Below are positions 45,463 to 55,800 of a DNA stretch of 64,000 nucleotides, piece after piece. Each line of letters opens with the position of its first letter. The stretch's first letter is position 1. The DNA is from Saprospiraceae bacterium (GTDB lineage Bacteria > Bacteroidota > Bacteroidia > Chitinophagales > Saprospiraceae). The notes under the pieces were generated by a model that was not told the origin of the DNA, ran no database searches, and was given only the letters and a program-made list of their open reading frames with translations. The translations under genes and the position numbers were made by a program. Location of the stretch: the NCBI GenBank assembly GCA_021604865.1, contig BQJU01000008.1, positions 1-64,000 of the forward strand, given 5' to 3'.

Positions 45463-46863
45463 TTAATGAGTTATCGCCAGTTTTCCGAAAAGAGTTTCCT
45501 TGCCTCTTTTGACCTGGCAACTGTATATTCCCGATGGCAACATTTTTACATCTATTGATAATGTCTGTATACCCATTTCCACTTCATCAAATTCCAGAAC
45601 CTTTACTATTTTCCCGTTAAAATCAATTAATATTATCTCAACAGGGCCGGGATTTGGTACATATAACTGAATGGTTACCTTGCCAGAAGATGGATTAGGA
45701 AAAATAGCAAGTTTGCTATCTATCGTATTGGTTTGATCTGCCGACGCTATAACAGGATTTCCATTATTCTCGGGCATACTAATAGGTTGTCCAAGGCAAG
45801 GGGGAGAGCATAATAAGGTGTTGATTTTTCGGCCATCGGTCACGACTATTTGATCACTGGAAGTGACCTTTACATGCAAGAAAAAATGAGGACATGCGAA
45901 AACAGTAGAAATCGTTATTTGCTGGGTGGTCCCTAAAAGATTAATAGGCATTGATCCATCAAATATCCCGGATTCATTCCAACTCCATTCATAAGAATAA
46001 GGAGGCGTTCCAGGCATACCGGTTGCTGCAGGCATAACAACTGCAGAATAGGTTTTAGAAGTGGGTGGCTGGGCAAGGCCACAGAACAAACTATTCCCGT
46101 AAAGCTGCACGCCCAGTTCAGGCGAAGCACGGAAGGTACTTACGAAACATCCAGTATTCCTGATAATCCGGGAGTTGTCATCATCTCCGGTACCAGTTGG
46201 GGCCTCATCAAAATCTACATTGGGGTTAGAATAATTCAGAATTCTCTCACCTGGAAGTGGCTCAAATATCCCTGTCCCAGGAGGGCGAGAAGTGGCGCTG
46301 GATAACGCCAGTATCGTTCGTCTGTCATTGCCCACGTTGCCATCACCATCATCCAATCTCCAGGCATGTGCACAAATTTCTAGATCATCACCTTCGGCTC
46401 CTGTTCCTACATTTGAAGTACGATTATGTCTGGCACCAAGCAAATGGGCAAATTCATGGGCAAAGGTCCACCTGGGGGCGATCAAAAATGGTACCTCGAC
46501 AATGCCATACGCCCCATTTACGCTGGCAGGAATTTCTTCGGATTTAACAACCCCAAAAATCAACCTCCCTGACCCACTAACATACCCCTGATTGGAAAGC
46601 ATAATGACCATATCCGCTCTGTATTCATTTCTTAATTGCTGTGCGTTGGAATCATTTATCAAATTATTTAAATCCATTAAAATGTTCTTGTCGAGATTAA
46701 AATCAAAATCAAATCGAGCAAGTTCCCAGCGAATGCGTTTATTGGGAATATCGCTGTTCTGAAACGCCAGATTTACCGATTCAATTCCAATACCAGCAAA
46801 AAGAATGGCGGCAAAAGGATTGCTGCCTAATCCTTGAAAAAAATTCATCGCTTCGGTTGGCAC
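45463..46863 (-). CDS. Metzincin protease catalytic part, T9SS-sorted (frameshifted from upstream frame)
   Basis: 466 residues if read from GTG at 46863; the frame is open back to 46908. The zinc motif HEFAHLLGARH is at 136-146, and ILNYSNPNV looks like the YSNP segment near the Met-turn of reprolysin-like metzincins. The C-terminus (LAIFPNPSSGKVTIQLYV onward) is a T9SS sorting domain. The first beta-strand of the catalytic fold (AAIIDVLVLV) lies before the only usable start and is continuous with the preceding gene if one base is shifted. The protein is therefore one half of a split gene. Confidence 0.75.
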   Translation of the reverse strand: MPTEAMNFFQGLGSNPFAAILFAGIGIESVNLAFQNSDIPNKRIRWELARFDFDFNLDKNILMDLNNLINDSNAQQLRNEYRADMVIMLSNQGYVSGSGRLIFGVVKSEEIPASVNGAYGIVEVPFLIAPRWTFAHEFAHLLGARHNRTSNVGTGAEGDDLEICAHAWRLDDGDGNVGNDRRTILALSSATSRPPGTGIFEPLPGERILNYSNPNVDFDEAPTGTGDDDNSRIIRNTGCFVSTFRASPELGVQLYGNSLFCGLAQPPTSKTYSAVVMPAATGMPGTPPYSYEWSWNESGIFDGSMPINLLGTTQQITISTVFACPHFFLHVKVTSSDQIVVTDGRKINTLLCSPPCLGQPISMPENNGNPVIASADQTNTIDSKLAIFPNPSSGKVTIQLYVPNPGPVEIILIDFNGKIVKVLEFDEVEMGIQTLSIDVKMLPSGIYSCQVKRGKETLFGKLAITH

Positions 46864-46898
46864 CAGAACCAGTACATCAATAATAGCGGCACATTCAT

Positions 46899-47462
46899 TT
46901 ATTCTTCGTCACAATCATTTTCTATCGGCGGAGAAGCTTGATAGCCACTAACACCACATTCGGCAGTATATGCTGCCTCATAATTCTGTTTAACCAATAC
47001 GGCATTATCTCCGCCCAAAGGCAGGAGAGCATAGAAATTCTGCTCCAGTTGAATCACACCACTTTTGCCGTCCGGTGTCGCCATAAATATGGCATAGCCG
47101 CCTGGTTCATTTAGCACCTTTCCCGACCAAGTGTAGGTACTGTCGTTCTGCCAGTCCACACGCTCCGCTTCCACGATAAAATTGGAGGTTTCAAAATCCG
47201 GGATGGTCAGCTGCATATAGCCGCCTTGCTGTTGTTGCTTGAGTTCTCCCAGTTCAACGATGCGAGTATCGGCCGTCATCGCCAGGGCCGCAATATTTTG
47301 TACGAATTGCTGTTCTCCGGAAGAAAGGCTGCTGACCTGTCCGGGTAATAGTTCAATAAAGGCGGTAGACTGTGTAAAACCGTAATAGGGAAAGCAGATG
47401 CACATCGCAACCAGGCATACGGTCCACTGAAACTGCCAGACACTCTTAATCATTGTTTTCAT
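46899..47462 (-). CDS. N-terminal pro-region of the metzincin protease (frameshifted)
   Basis: 187 residues from ATG at 47462. A signal peptide (VCLVAMCICFPYYGFTQ) is followed by a pro-domain-like beta region (TWSGKVLNEPGGYAIFMATP, GVIQLEQNFYALLPL) and a Cys (AECGVSGYQ) placed as in propeptides of M12-type proteases. The frame stops at TAA 46901-46899. A -1 shift just before it would continue as INECAAIIDVLVLVPTEAM into the catalytic domain. It has no stand-alone function that I can see. Confidence 0.7.
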   Translation of the reverse strand: MKTMIKSVWQFQWTVCLVAMCICFPYYGFTQSTAFIELLPGQVSSLSSGEQQFVQNIAALAMTADTRIVELGELKQQQQGGYMQLTIPDFETSNFIVEAERVDWQNDSTYTWSGKVLNEPGGYAIFMATPDGKSGVIQLEQNFYALLPLGGDNAVLVKQNYEAAYTAECGVSGYQASPPIENDCDEE

Positions 47463-47840
47463 ATCAGAAAATGTTTTGAGATGGAAAAATATGTTTCATT
47501 AAATCCAATGAACAATCCCTGTTCTTTTAGAGCAAGCATCTCCAAAAAAAGTCAGGCATATTCTGAAAGTAGGGGTTCCGTTTTTAATGAATACTGAGGA
47601 TTTCGTAGCGCATTATCACCGCTGGATGCTTGAATAATGGTAATTTGGATATTATATTTAAATAAAGATAACACTTTCTGAAACATTCCGGCCTGAATCA
47701 CAAAAATTAAAAATGTTAAAGTAATAAAACCATTGCCGCTAATCCACTTGGAATGTCAATAAGTCTTGGCTATGGAACCTCTTAAACACAGGGTTGAGCG
47801 CCATCAGGGAAAATTCAAGCTATCTCTCTGGGTGTGCCTT
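47463..47840. other. Intergenic region upstream of the metzincin gene
   Basis: About 380 AT-rich bases lie between the protease start and the stop of the cytochrome fusion gene. I see no coding frame and no strong hairpin. A promoter for the protease is expected here but not identified. Confidence 0.4.
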
Positions 47841-49331
47841 TTATTCCGTTAAGACCAACCCCCGTTCCACACCCAGATACTTCACCAAAAACACCTGCTC
47901 AGATCCAATTCTCCGGTTGGCACTATAGGAAATAGGAGGCAATAGCCCCGTTTCCAGCCGATAGGTATTTTCCAATGCTTCAACCAACTGTTCCCGGCTG
48001 AGATCACGGCCCACTTTTTTCAAAGCATCCACTAAGAGAATGGCGCCTGAAAGTGCGGCCCATTGGCTTTGTTGATAGCGATCAGATAGGTTGTATTTTT
48101 GTTGTAAATACCGAATCATCGCCTTTCCTTTATCCGACGCTGAGGACATCCATTGCGGATAGGCCAGGATGATTTTCCCCTGCCAGACAGCAGGCAATTC
48201 GTAAATATTTAGGGTAGTAAAACTACCGAGTAAAAACAATTCGGGAGGAGAATCATGGATTCCCAATTGGTCACATAAATCCTTTTCAAAAGCAGCATTT
48301 CCCAACAAAAAAACTTGATTAATTTGTTGCTTTCGCAAAATACCGGCCAAATCTTCCGGCGGATAATCTGTCGTTTTGAATTCGATTATTTCCTTAACAT
48401 TTGCCGTTCTCACACCTTTTTTAAATGCTTCGATCAGTTCCCCGCGCAAGGTATCGGACTCATAAATAAGTGCAATTTTTCCTCCCTTTACTTGCCTTCC
48501 CAATGTCTCTGCCTGTTGATCCAGACCAGGTAGCAAATAAAACAGTTGCCGGTTTTTGGCCAAATCCGTTTCCGGAAATTGAGCCATTCCGCCGACAACT
48601 GGTGTGCCAGGGGGAATCAGGTCTTGCTGCTGATCTAACCAACTGCTGACCAAAGCGAAGGCAGGCTGCTTCAATGGTTCATTCTGCGTCGGTTCAAATG
48701 CTAGCTGTCGATTAAAAATTCCACCCTGTTGGTTGATTTCTGTAAAATAAGCATGGATGATCTCACTGACAACCTGATTCATTTCATCCAATTGAGGTTC
48801 GGGTCGCAAAAGTGTTCCGATAAGCAAGGTACTATCCGTCAGGCCAGGTACGGATTCCTGGCCCAATACTTTCAGGTAATCCACCAGGTCCTGCATATCT
48901 TGCTGACTCATTTGATAATGGGGCATGGTGCTGTTCAGGGTATTTCCAGCAGGGTCGAGTCCCATTGAAATGGCCCGTTTCAGGGTAGTTGACGTATATG
49001 CGTTATGTGTGCGGCCATTGCTTCTTTTTCCATTGTAACCTTTGGTAAGTGCATTCCAGGTGATGTTGGATGGAGAAACGCCACCCTCTGGCCTACCCTT
49101 TCCATCCAAGCCGTGGCAACTGGAGCACGGCAATACGGAAGCAGGTACCTCAGCACCCGACATCAAGGCCACAATTTTTTGCCCGGAAGGACTCGTTCCT
49201 TTACGGAATATGTCCTGCCCTCGCTCCTCAGACGCACCCAGTTGTGACCAGGAAATGGTCGCAAAACTAACTGCGACCAGGCATAATATCGTCTTTCTTA
49301 AGATACCCAACGGTAGATTATCCTTCATCAT
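47841..49331 (-). CDS. Cytochrome c fused to a periplasmic ligand-binding domain
   Basis: 496 residues from ATG at 49331; a GTG three codons upstream is less likely. The signal peptide ends at ISWSQ (about residue 30). Residues about 35-155 are a class I cytochrome c with CSSCH at 69-73 and an axial Met candidate in STMPHYQMS. Residues about 165-496 look like a type I periplasmic-binding fold of the amino-acid receptor family (LIGTLLRPEPQLDEM, HAYFTEINQQGGIFNRQL, GKIALIYESDTLRGEL, INQVFLLGNAAFEKDL). The start overlaps the end of the SCO gene by 14 bases, indicating cotranslation. A heme domain on a ligand sensor suggests electron transfer gated by substrate, which is inference. Confidence 0.85.
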   Translation of the reverse strand: MMKDNLPLGILRKTILCLVAVSFATISWSQLGASEERGQDIFRKGTSPSGQKIVALMSGAEVPASVLPCSSCHGLDGKGRPEGGVSPSNITWNALTKGYNGKRSNGRTHNAYTSTTLKRAISMGLDPAGNTLNSTMPHYQMSQQDMQDLVDYLKVLGQESVPGLTDSTLLIGTLLRPEPQLDEMNQVVSEIIHAYFTEINQQGGIFNRQLAFEPTQNEPLKQPAFALVSSWLDQQQDLIPPGTPVVGGMAQFPETDLAKNRQLFYLLPGLDQQAETLGRQVKGGKIALIYESDTLRGELIEAFKKGVRTANVKEIIEFKTTDYPPEDLAGILRKQQINQVFLLGNAAFEKDLCDQLGIHDSPPELFLLGSFTTLNIYELPAVWQGKIILAYPQWMSSASDKGKAMIRYLQQKYNLSDRYQQSQWAALSGAILLVDALKKVGRDLSREQLVEALENTYRLETGLLPPISYSANRRIGSEQVFLVKYLGVERGLVLTE

Positions 49332-50484
49332 ACAATACACTTTCCACTATTTTTACAATTTCGGTGATCGGTGCCAACCCATTGGCTTTTTTCCAGAGCC
49401 GGGTAGGTAAATTGCCGACCATCAATATGTTTTTGTGGTCTTCCGGCCGGGGAGATTGGTTGCCCAGCTTCCAAAGGGCCTGATCAATGTTTTCACGGGA
49501 GCCCGTCAGCAAGTACCACCCTCGTTTGGCACCCATAGATTCAGCATAGGCTTTCACTTTTTCCGGTGAATCATGTTCAGGATCAACAGAAATGGATATC
49601 AAGTGGATGTCTTTGCCTACTTTATCTCCGAAATAGTGTTGCAAATCCTTCATCATGCCGTTCATGATCGGACAACTGCCCGTGCAACTCAAAAAATAAG
49701 GATTGATCACCACCACCTTGTCTTTTAAAAGGTCCTCAAACAGACTCATCTCTTCGCCGTATTGATTGACGAGTTTGACATTGGTAAAATAATTCTCTTC
49801 TGCTGTATAATCGACATTGACTGGCTTTGAAGGCAACAATAAAGGGCGAATATGTGTGGCCAATTGTTCCGCAGGAGCGAGACCATTGGCGCGTATCCAT
49901 TTGTCGGTGCCTTCCTTACCGATCAGCATGATAGGGGCATGTTCCTCCCTAAGTGGAGCATAAACATTGAGGCCTTTGAGCAATTCATCCACCCTCGACT
50001 TATCACCAGTCAGCAAGGTCCAACCGGGACCGGCTTCAAATTTCTCACTCCAAGCCAATAACCTTTGTGGCGTATCAGTAACCGGATCGATACTGATGGA
50101 AAGAAGCACCAGATCCCCTTGTTGTACCTCTTCAGCCATTATGGATTTCAGTTGTGTGAGGTTGGCACCCATCGGCGGACAGATGGTGGTACAGGTGGTA
50201 AATATAAAATTCATAGCCACCACCTTACCTTTAATCAGATCGTAAAAGCGTACCGTCTCGCCTTGCTGATCAAGCAGGTAAACATCGGGGATCTGCATAT
50301 CGGCCATTTTGACACTGGTCTTAGGCAGATCTGCACAGGTGGGCATGTCGGCAGGCGTTTTGGCACAACAGGCAGCGGTTTTATGATTTTGATCCGTATT
50401 ATGTTGATGATCGTGCTGAGCCATTGCCATCTGAAATAGAAGAAGGCAGGCTAAAATGGTCGTTGTTGTTTTTGAAATTTGCAT
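49318..50484 (-). CDS. Tandem SCO1/SenC-type copper-thioredoxin protein
   Basis: 388 residues with a signal peptide ending near MAMAQ and a His-rich start (HDHQHNTDQNHK) plus CC. Two SCO-like thioredoxin folds follow. Domain 1 (about 62-215) has Cys98-x3-Cys102 (CTTIC) and His182 (EEHAPIM). Domain 2 (about 232-385) has Cys267-x3-Cys271 (CTGSC) and His350 (EDHKNILMV). Both share GW-LLTG and NGLAP motifs, so the second arose by duplication. SCO proteins deliver or reduce copper for cuproenzymes. Here the likely client is the giant multicopper oxidase encoded two genes upstream. The 3' end overlaps the cytochrome fusion gene. Confidence 0.92.
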   Translation of the reverse strand: MQISKTTTTILACLLLFQMAMAQHDHQHNTDQNHKTAACCAKTPADMPTCADLPKTSVKMADMQIPDVYLLDQQGETVRFYDLIKGKVVAMNFIFTTCTTICPPMGANLTQLKSIMAEEVQQGDLVLLSISIDPVTDTPQRLLAWSEKFEAGPGWTLLTGDKSRVDELLKGLNVYAPLREEHAPIMLIGKEGTDKWIRANGLAPAEQLATHIRPLLLPSKPVNVDYTAEENYFTNVKLVNQYGEEMSLFEDLLKDKVVVINPYFLSCTGSCPIMNGMMKDLQHYFGDKVGKDIHLISISVDPEHDSPEKVKAYAESMGAKRGWYLLTGSRENIDQALWKLGNQSPRPEDHKNILMVGNLPTRLWKKANGLAPITEIVKIVESVLYDEG

Positions 50485-50626
50485 TTTTGTAAGCTTTAGA
50501 TTGCCGATAGATTATTTAGTATTTTCTAAGAGAAAGGCCCCCTCCCCAGTGGAGGATATTCCTATGGAACATTCCGTTTTAAATCCAATTTGGGTCGACA
50601 TCACAAGGTTTGACCGAAGTCGGATA

Positions 50627-50644
50627 TTTCCCCTCGGGGGGAAA
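50627..50644. repeat. Intercistronic hairpin between beta-propeller and SCO genes
   Basis: TTTCCCC (50627-50633) and GGGGAAA (50638-50644) form a 7-bp stem with a TCGG loop in the 216-base gap. It is followed by another G-run (AAGGGGGGAC). It may be an attenuator-type stem or part of a repeat; no U-tract follows in either direction. Confidence 0.35.
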
Positions 50645-50700
50645 ACAAGGGGGGACTTACCCAATTTTTGTCATAACCTATTCTATCAATTACAACATTC

Positions 50701-52614
50701 TCATTCCGGAATCTCAACTATCAAACCCGGTGACAGATGCATCGAAAATCCTTGCGACAAACATTCCGTAAAAATCTGAAAGGTGGAGGCTGCCGGTAAA
50801 GGCATTTCCACCTGATACCAGCCTGGCTGATCGGTAGCCTCTGCCCAAAAACGGTAATGACGATCTCCAGCGGAAGTAGTCGCTAGTACTTTAACATCGA
50901 CCAACCCGGCAATCGGCTCTTTAGTTATTCTATCTTTAATTTCCATTTGTAATTGAACTGCCGTATTTGTTTCCTGTATAAAGGTCGGTTTTTGGTAATT
51001 GATTTCCAATGGGCCTTTTTCCACCAGGAGTTTTTTCATTTGCACTTCCGGGTCGGCTTGAACTTCCAATTGGAAACAGTGGATCAGGCGGGGTGCATTC
51101 ATAAAAAATGCAATATCATAACGTCCTGGATCACGTAGTTTAGCCGCCGTTTGATACACTCCGGGAGCCTTTTCCTGCAAGCTGCGGTCCACTACCAACA
51201 CCGCTCTCGGCTGACGTCCATAATTGCTGAAGTTACCCATCGGTGCTGCCATGCCTTCCATATAATAATAGATGGTTTTGTCCAGCGGATTGGCAACCAG
51301 CACGGCGTTTTCACCCACTGCGGGAACGATACCTGCGGCTGGAGTTGGGAACTTGGTTTTTCCAGCCGGGTTTTGGCCTCCTGGAAAATCGACGACGTTG
51401 ACTGCTGCGCCGGGAACGCCAATACCTTCCAACGGAATCATCAAAATGGTAGAACTATTGCGATGGCGGATATAAGCAATGCCATCGGTATAACTCACCC
51501 GATCCGGTTCGGATTCCATATCAGCAGTCTGGATGAGTTGATTGCTGACTGCATCCAGAATGTGTATGATATCCTCTCCCGGATTAACCACAAAAGCAAA
51601 TCGTCCTCCCGGGGCAAAGGATAAGTGTTCAATTCCAGGTTCTGTCTGGATTTCGGAAAGCAGCCGTGTATCATCGCCACCAATCACCGCAATCCGTCCG
51701 GAAGCTTTATGCCCAACATAAGCAACCTGCGCCAGTGAGGACCAGGTAATGGAAGTCGGGTTTCCGCCCATCGTAATATCCTTGGTTTTGGTCAATTTTC
51801 CAATATCGATCACGCTGGTCGTGCCAGAGGTTGAATTGGTGACAAATACCCGACTATTATCATCAGTTACCACCAATTCATGCCAGCCAGCACCCGTAGG
51901 GATTGTTTTCACCAAGGATTGTTCCGACACATTGATGACTGCGACGCCGGTTGTTGATTCATCGGCCTCTTGCTCTGCTACATAAGTAACCCATAAATAG
52001 GCTTCGTCGGGTTGTAATACGGCATGTACCGGAACGCCGGGCAGGTCAATATTCCGCACTACCGTCCATGTTTGGGTTTCAATGACGGCTACTTGCTTTG
52101 CGGCTGGCATAGTCACAAAAAGCCAATCCTGGTCATCGGTTAGTGCCCAATCCATACCCGGACTGGTCAGCGTGATGCGGTTGAGTAATTTGGTATTGCC
52201 ATAGCCAAAAAGTGGGTCCACCACATTGATTGAAGCGTCGTCATTTAGCGTAAGCACATAATAGACATTAAGGTCCAAATCAGCCTGATTGAGGATGCTG
52301 CCCGTCAGAAAGGATTCGACCTTTTTACCACAAGAAGCCTGACCATAAACCTGATCCCTGGCCAACCATGCCGCTGGGTATACACCCGACAATCCATTTC
52401 CGGTAACGGTGTCCGAAATGGTGAACTTAAACAAAATCTCCTCTCCTTCCCGGAAGATATCTGGTGTCGCGGTTGGCTGTAGATGTTGTAAATCACAAAC
52501 CACCCTAATGCCTTGGTAATTGACTGTTTGTGGAAAGGTAGACTGGGTGTAAGTATTATTTGCAAAACATACAGACAGGCAGAATATCAGGTAGATTAAT
52601 GGTTCTTTTCTCAT
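50701..52614 (-). CDS. Secreted YncE-type beta-propeller protein
   Basis: 637 residues. The signal peptide ends near NNTYTQ. Residues about 110-420 contain propeller blades of the YVTN/YncE type (KQVAVIETQTWTVVRNIDLP, TGVAVINVSEQSLVKTIPTG, GTTSVIDIGKLTKTKDITMG, GRIAVIGGDDTRLLSEIQT, DIIHILDAVSNQLIQTADME). The last about 140 residues form Ig-like beta segments (QLQMEIKDRITKEPIAGLVD). It has no sorting domain, so it is probably periplasmic. Such propellers often accompany cytochromes and copper oxidases in redox clusters. It sits between the giant oxidase and the SCO gene on the same strand. Confidence 0.88.
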   Translation of the reverse strand: MRKEPLIYLIFCLSVCFANNTYTQSTFPQTVNYQGIRVVCDLQHLQPTATPDIFREGEEILFKFTISDTVTGNGLSGVYPAAWLARDQVYGQASCGKKVESFLTGSILNQADLDLNVYYVLTLNDDASINVVDPLFGYGNTKLLNRITLTSPGMDWALTDDQDWLFVTMPAAKQVAVIETQTWTVVRNIDLPGVPVHAVLQPDEAYLWVTYVAEQEADESTTGVAVINVSEQSLVKTIPTGAGWHELVVTDDNSRVFVTNSTSGTTSVIDIGKLTKTKDITMGGNPTSITWSSLAQVAYVGHKASGRIAVIGGDDTRLLSEIQTEPGIEHLSFAPGGRFAFVVNPGEDIIHILDAVSNQLIQTADMESEPDRVSYTDGIAYIRHRNSSTILMIPLEGIGVPGAAVNVVDFPGGQNPAGKTKFPTPAAGIVPAVGENAVLVANPLDKTIYYYMEGMAAPMGNFSNYGRQPRAVLVVDRSLQEKAPGVYQTAAKLRDPGRYDIAFFMNAPRLIHCFQLEVQADPEVQMKKLLVEKGPLEINYQKPTFIQETNTAVQLQMEIKDRITKEPIAGLVDVKVLATTSAGDRHYRFWAEATDQPGWYQVEMPLPAASTFQIFTECLSQGFSMHLSPGLIVEIPE

Positions 52615-52751
52615 ATTAATATGGTTCGTCGTGCCAATTTGATATGGTTCTGTGACACTAACTATTTTTCGCTTTGAAATATGGGGATTAGACTTTCCAA
52701 GTTTTGGAAATTTCGAAAATCAACCTGTTCCTATGTGGCAGACAAGGAGTA

Positions 52752-52779
52752 AAGGGGAGGCCGTTGCCTTTCTCCCCTT
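52752..52779. terminator. Hairpin downstream of the multicopper oxidase gene
   Basis: AAGGGGAG (52752-52759) and CTCCCCTT (52772-52779) form an 8-bp stem with a 12-base loop between the oxidase stop (52844) and the propeller start (52614). On the minus strand no T-run follows, so it may attenuate or process the transcript rather than end it. Confidence 0.4.
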
Positions 52780-52843
52780 CACTTTGATTCTAGTCTTCTT
52801 GTCGTTGCATTAAAACACTAGAGTTGAGAGTCAATATAGTAGT

Positions 52844-55800
52844 TTATTCCGACTTCAGCACTCTGGTTGGTTTAAGGAAACGTTGTTGTTGTTTGTCGGC
52901 TTCGAATTCCAGTTGTAGTAATTCCACCGGATAAATTTCCTGTTCCTGACTTCCTGGCAGGTATAGTGGTGCCAGTTCCTCACCAGTGTACTGGCGACTG
53001 CCCCCTGTATTGGTCAAAATGGTCACATTTTTAGCCATTCGAAGGGTTTGCTGTGGTATATTACTGATGGTCCATTGGGCAATGCCGTTACCTTGGTCCT
53101 GACCGCCAGTTGCCGGATATTTACGATTATTGAGCACCAATGTAACTGCTTTCGGATATTGGCCGGAATTGGGATCAACTGTAGTGGTTACGGTCACCTG
53201 GCTGCGTCCTTTGCGGCCACTTGCGGGCGGAGTAATGCGGGTCAGTGTAACCGCATCGTGACCATCGGTTACCCGGACTAATCCCCACATGCCCTGGGTA
53301 AATGGACCGGTCTGGTAAATGCGATACAAATAGTCCCCTATGACAGCTTTTTCGCCGCCAGCCTGATCGATAACCACGTCAAAACAATTCACGCCAGCCA
53401 TTTGAGGCCGGGAGCCAAACCATTGGGATTCGGGATTATCGCCAATCACTGAGGAACCATCCTTGTAGGGTTCTTCCTGAAATCCATGTCCGGTCAGCAA
53501 GAAGGTTTCCGGATTACCAGCTCCTCCTGGTTTGAGTAGCCGCAAACGAACAGGAACGCCCTTACCTGCCACAAAAATGGCTGTTTCCGGATCGTCATAA
53601 ATGCGTGGCATCTCGAGGCTGTTATTGGCGGTACCATCGTAGGTCAATTGATAAGTCATTTGCTGGTCGGCCCCCTTGGGATTAGCCGCATCGTTATACG
53701 TTAGATTCAGAATATTAAAGGAAGGGTTGCCCCCTGCTCTGGATACTGCTTCGGCATTGGCAAAATAGCGATACAACAAAGGTTCTGAGCGGAAATTGAC
53801 AGCAAAAGTATTGTCCGCACTTACCGTTTTGCTACCATCTATCGTTTTTTGAATCACATTATCCTGATGGAAAATGACAAATTCTCTGAATTGCTGATCC
53901 TGATGTTTGACCGTTGCTGATACTTCGGTGCCTTGATCCGCTGTCCATGTAGCTCCTTTCGGTTCAATCACCAAAGCACCAAACAGCCCTCTGGCATATT
54001 GTTCCATCACATCGGAGCTAGTCAATAACACCGTACCATATTCCATATCTATGGGGGTTCCTTTTTCCCATCGGCCGGCATACCAGGCATACTTGCGGGA
54101 AGCTCCGGGAGCTACCGATTGGGAATCATTCATGCCCACATTCATTCCATCACTCTTATTTGGATCATAAGACAACAATTGGGCATGCATCCCAACATTG
54201 GGAGAGGCCGTTATACTCAACTGGAAATCCCTTCCATTACCCTGCTCCTGAGTATTGGTGTAGCCCACTTGCACCACTTCCTTAAAATACGGGCTACTAG
54301 GGTCAATTTTATTTTCCAAGAGCACTTCAATACATTCTCCTGCACGAGCCCGGAGTACCAGTGGTTCAAAATGACCAGAAGGAAAGGCATTCACCGGAAT
54401 CGGTTTACCATTAAATGCTTCTGCCCGTTTCACAAAAACCATTGCATTGGGATCAAAAAGGGTATCTCTTGTATTGTAGACCAGTGGTTTCCCAGCATTC
54501 AACGTTGCTACCAGATTAGCTTCTACCGTAAAGGAACGCACCGGAGCATTGTCCGGGCAACCACAATCCTTTGTACTGGTAGAGCCAATCGCATTGGTGC
54601 TCATGGCTGCCAGACTATCCTGCTGACTATTTTTTGGATAAGATCGAATCATGCCCCATACACCACCGTTGATGCCCGCATTGTCGGTGCTGGTATTGTA
54701 CAGATAGTCGGCTGTGGGATTGCCATTATTTCCCGGAAGGGAGAAATTCATTTCAAAATGCTCAGAAATACTCATCATCTGTGACGAACGATACCCGGAA
54801 TTTTCGTTAGAAGGTTCAAACAACCAGGGCAAATCATTGATAGCAAAAATATGGGGAACTTCATGGGCCCCAACCAATGTACGAACCTGAATGCGGTCAT
54901 TCTCATAAGCGCGAAGTAGCGGCGTAAAAGGATCTTTGTCCTGCATGCCCGGCGTCAGCGGATGTTTCGGATATTTGACATTATTGTAAGGAGAAATGTA
55001 ACTTCCGTTTTGTGGTTGTTTGTTAAAAGCCGGATCTGCCCGCTCGATTTGTGAGCTATACCCAAAAGATGCATCACCGGCAGGATAGGCCGCTGTTTTG
55101 AATTCTCCCAGACGCTGGCTGGCCGGGTCACTCAGGCGTAAAAACATAGGTTCATTACGATAATTAACCGAATAGGTACCGATGCTTCCGCCCTGTGAAA
55201 TGATCTGCGGAACGGATGGTGGGCTAATTGCAAACGGGGCATCAAACCAACCATTATAAGCGGCGACACTTTGCAAAAAACTCTGATTGGTTGTTGCATC
55301 ACTAGGTATTGCCGGATAGGGCGATAAATCGGCTTTACTCTCCGCCGTATAAGCCAGTTGCAATTCCTGAAATTCCAGCGCAAATTCGCGGTAACTTTCT
55401 GTTTCAGAATCAGGTGCAGTTTCAATAATAGCCTGAAAACTGGTTGGTCCTCCATCTTCCCGTTTTCCCATCTCTGCCCCTGTTTCCGAATTCAGCCATC
55501 TTGACTTTCGAGGTTCAACCAGCAAACCGGCATAAAGCCCCACTTGCTGATGGGTAGAGGGACTGAAGTGGTCATGTGTAAAAACGGTGCGAATGGTGCG
55601 ATCAGAACCTTCCAAATCATAAAGAGGATCAGCGTACCACCGTTGCAGTGTGGTTTGAGCACCGGTCCAATCCTGATTGGCCGGAGCGCTACCCCAAACG
55701 GGTAACGAGGCTGTAGGTTTCAATTTTATGGTATCCAATAAATGATCCGGTGAAGTTTTGACGGAAGTTGTCGCACTCCAGCGGTAATCAATAAATTCCC

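Noticed and set aside
45227-45520. N-terminal extension of the lipoprotein frame to 45520
   Set aside because: The extension is encoded by the 164-bp inverted-repeat element, while ATG 45226 begins a textbook lipoprotein signal.
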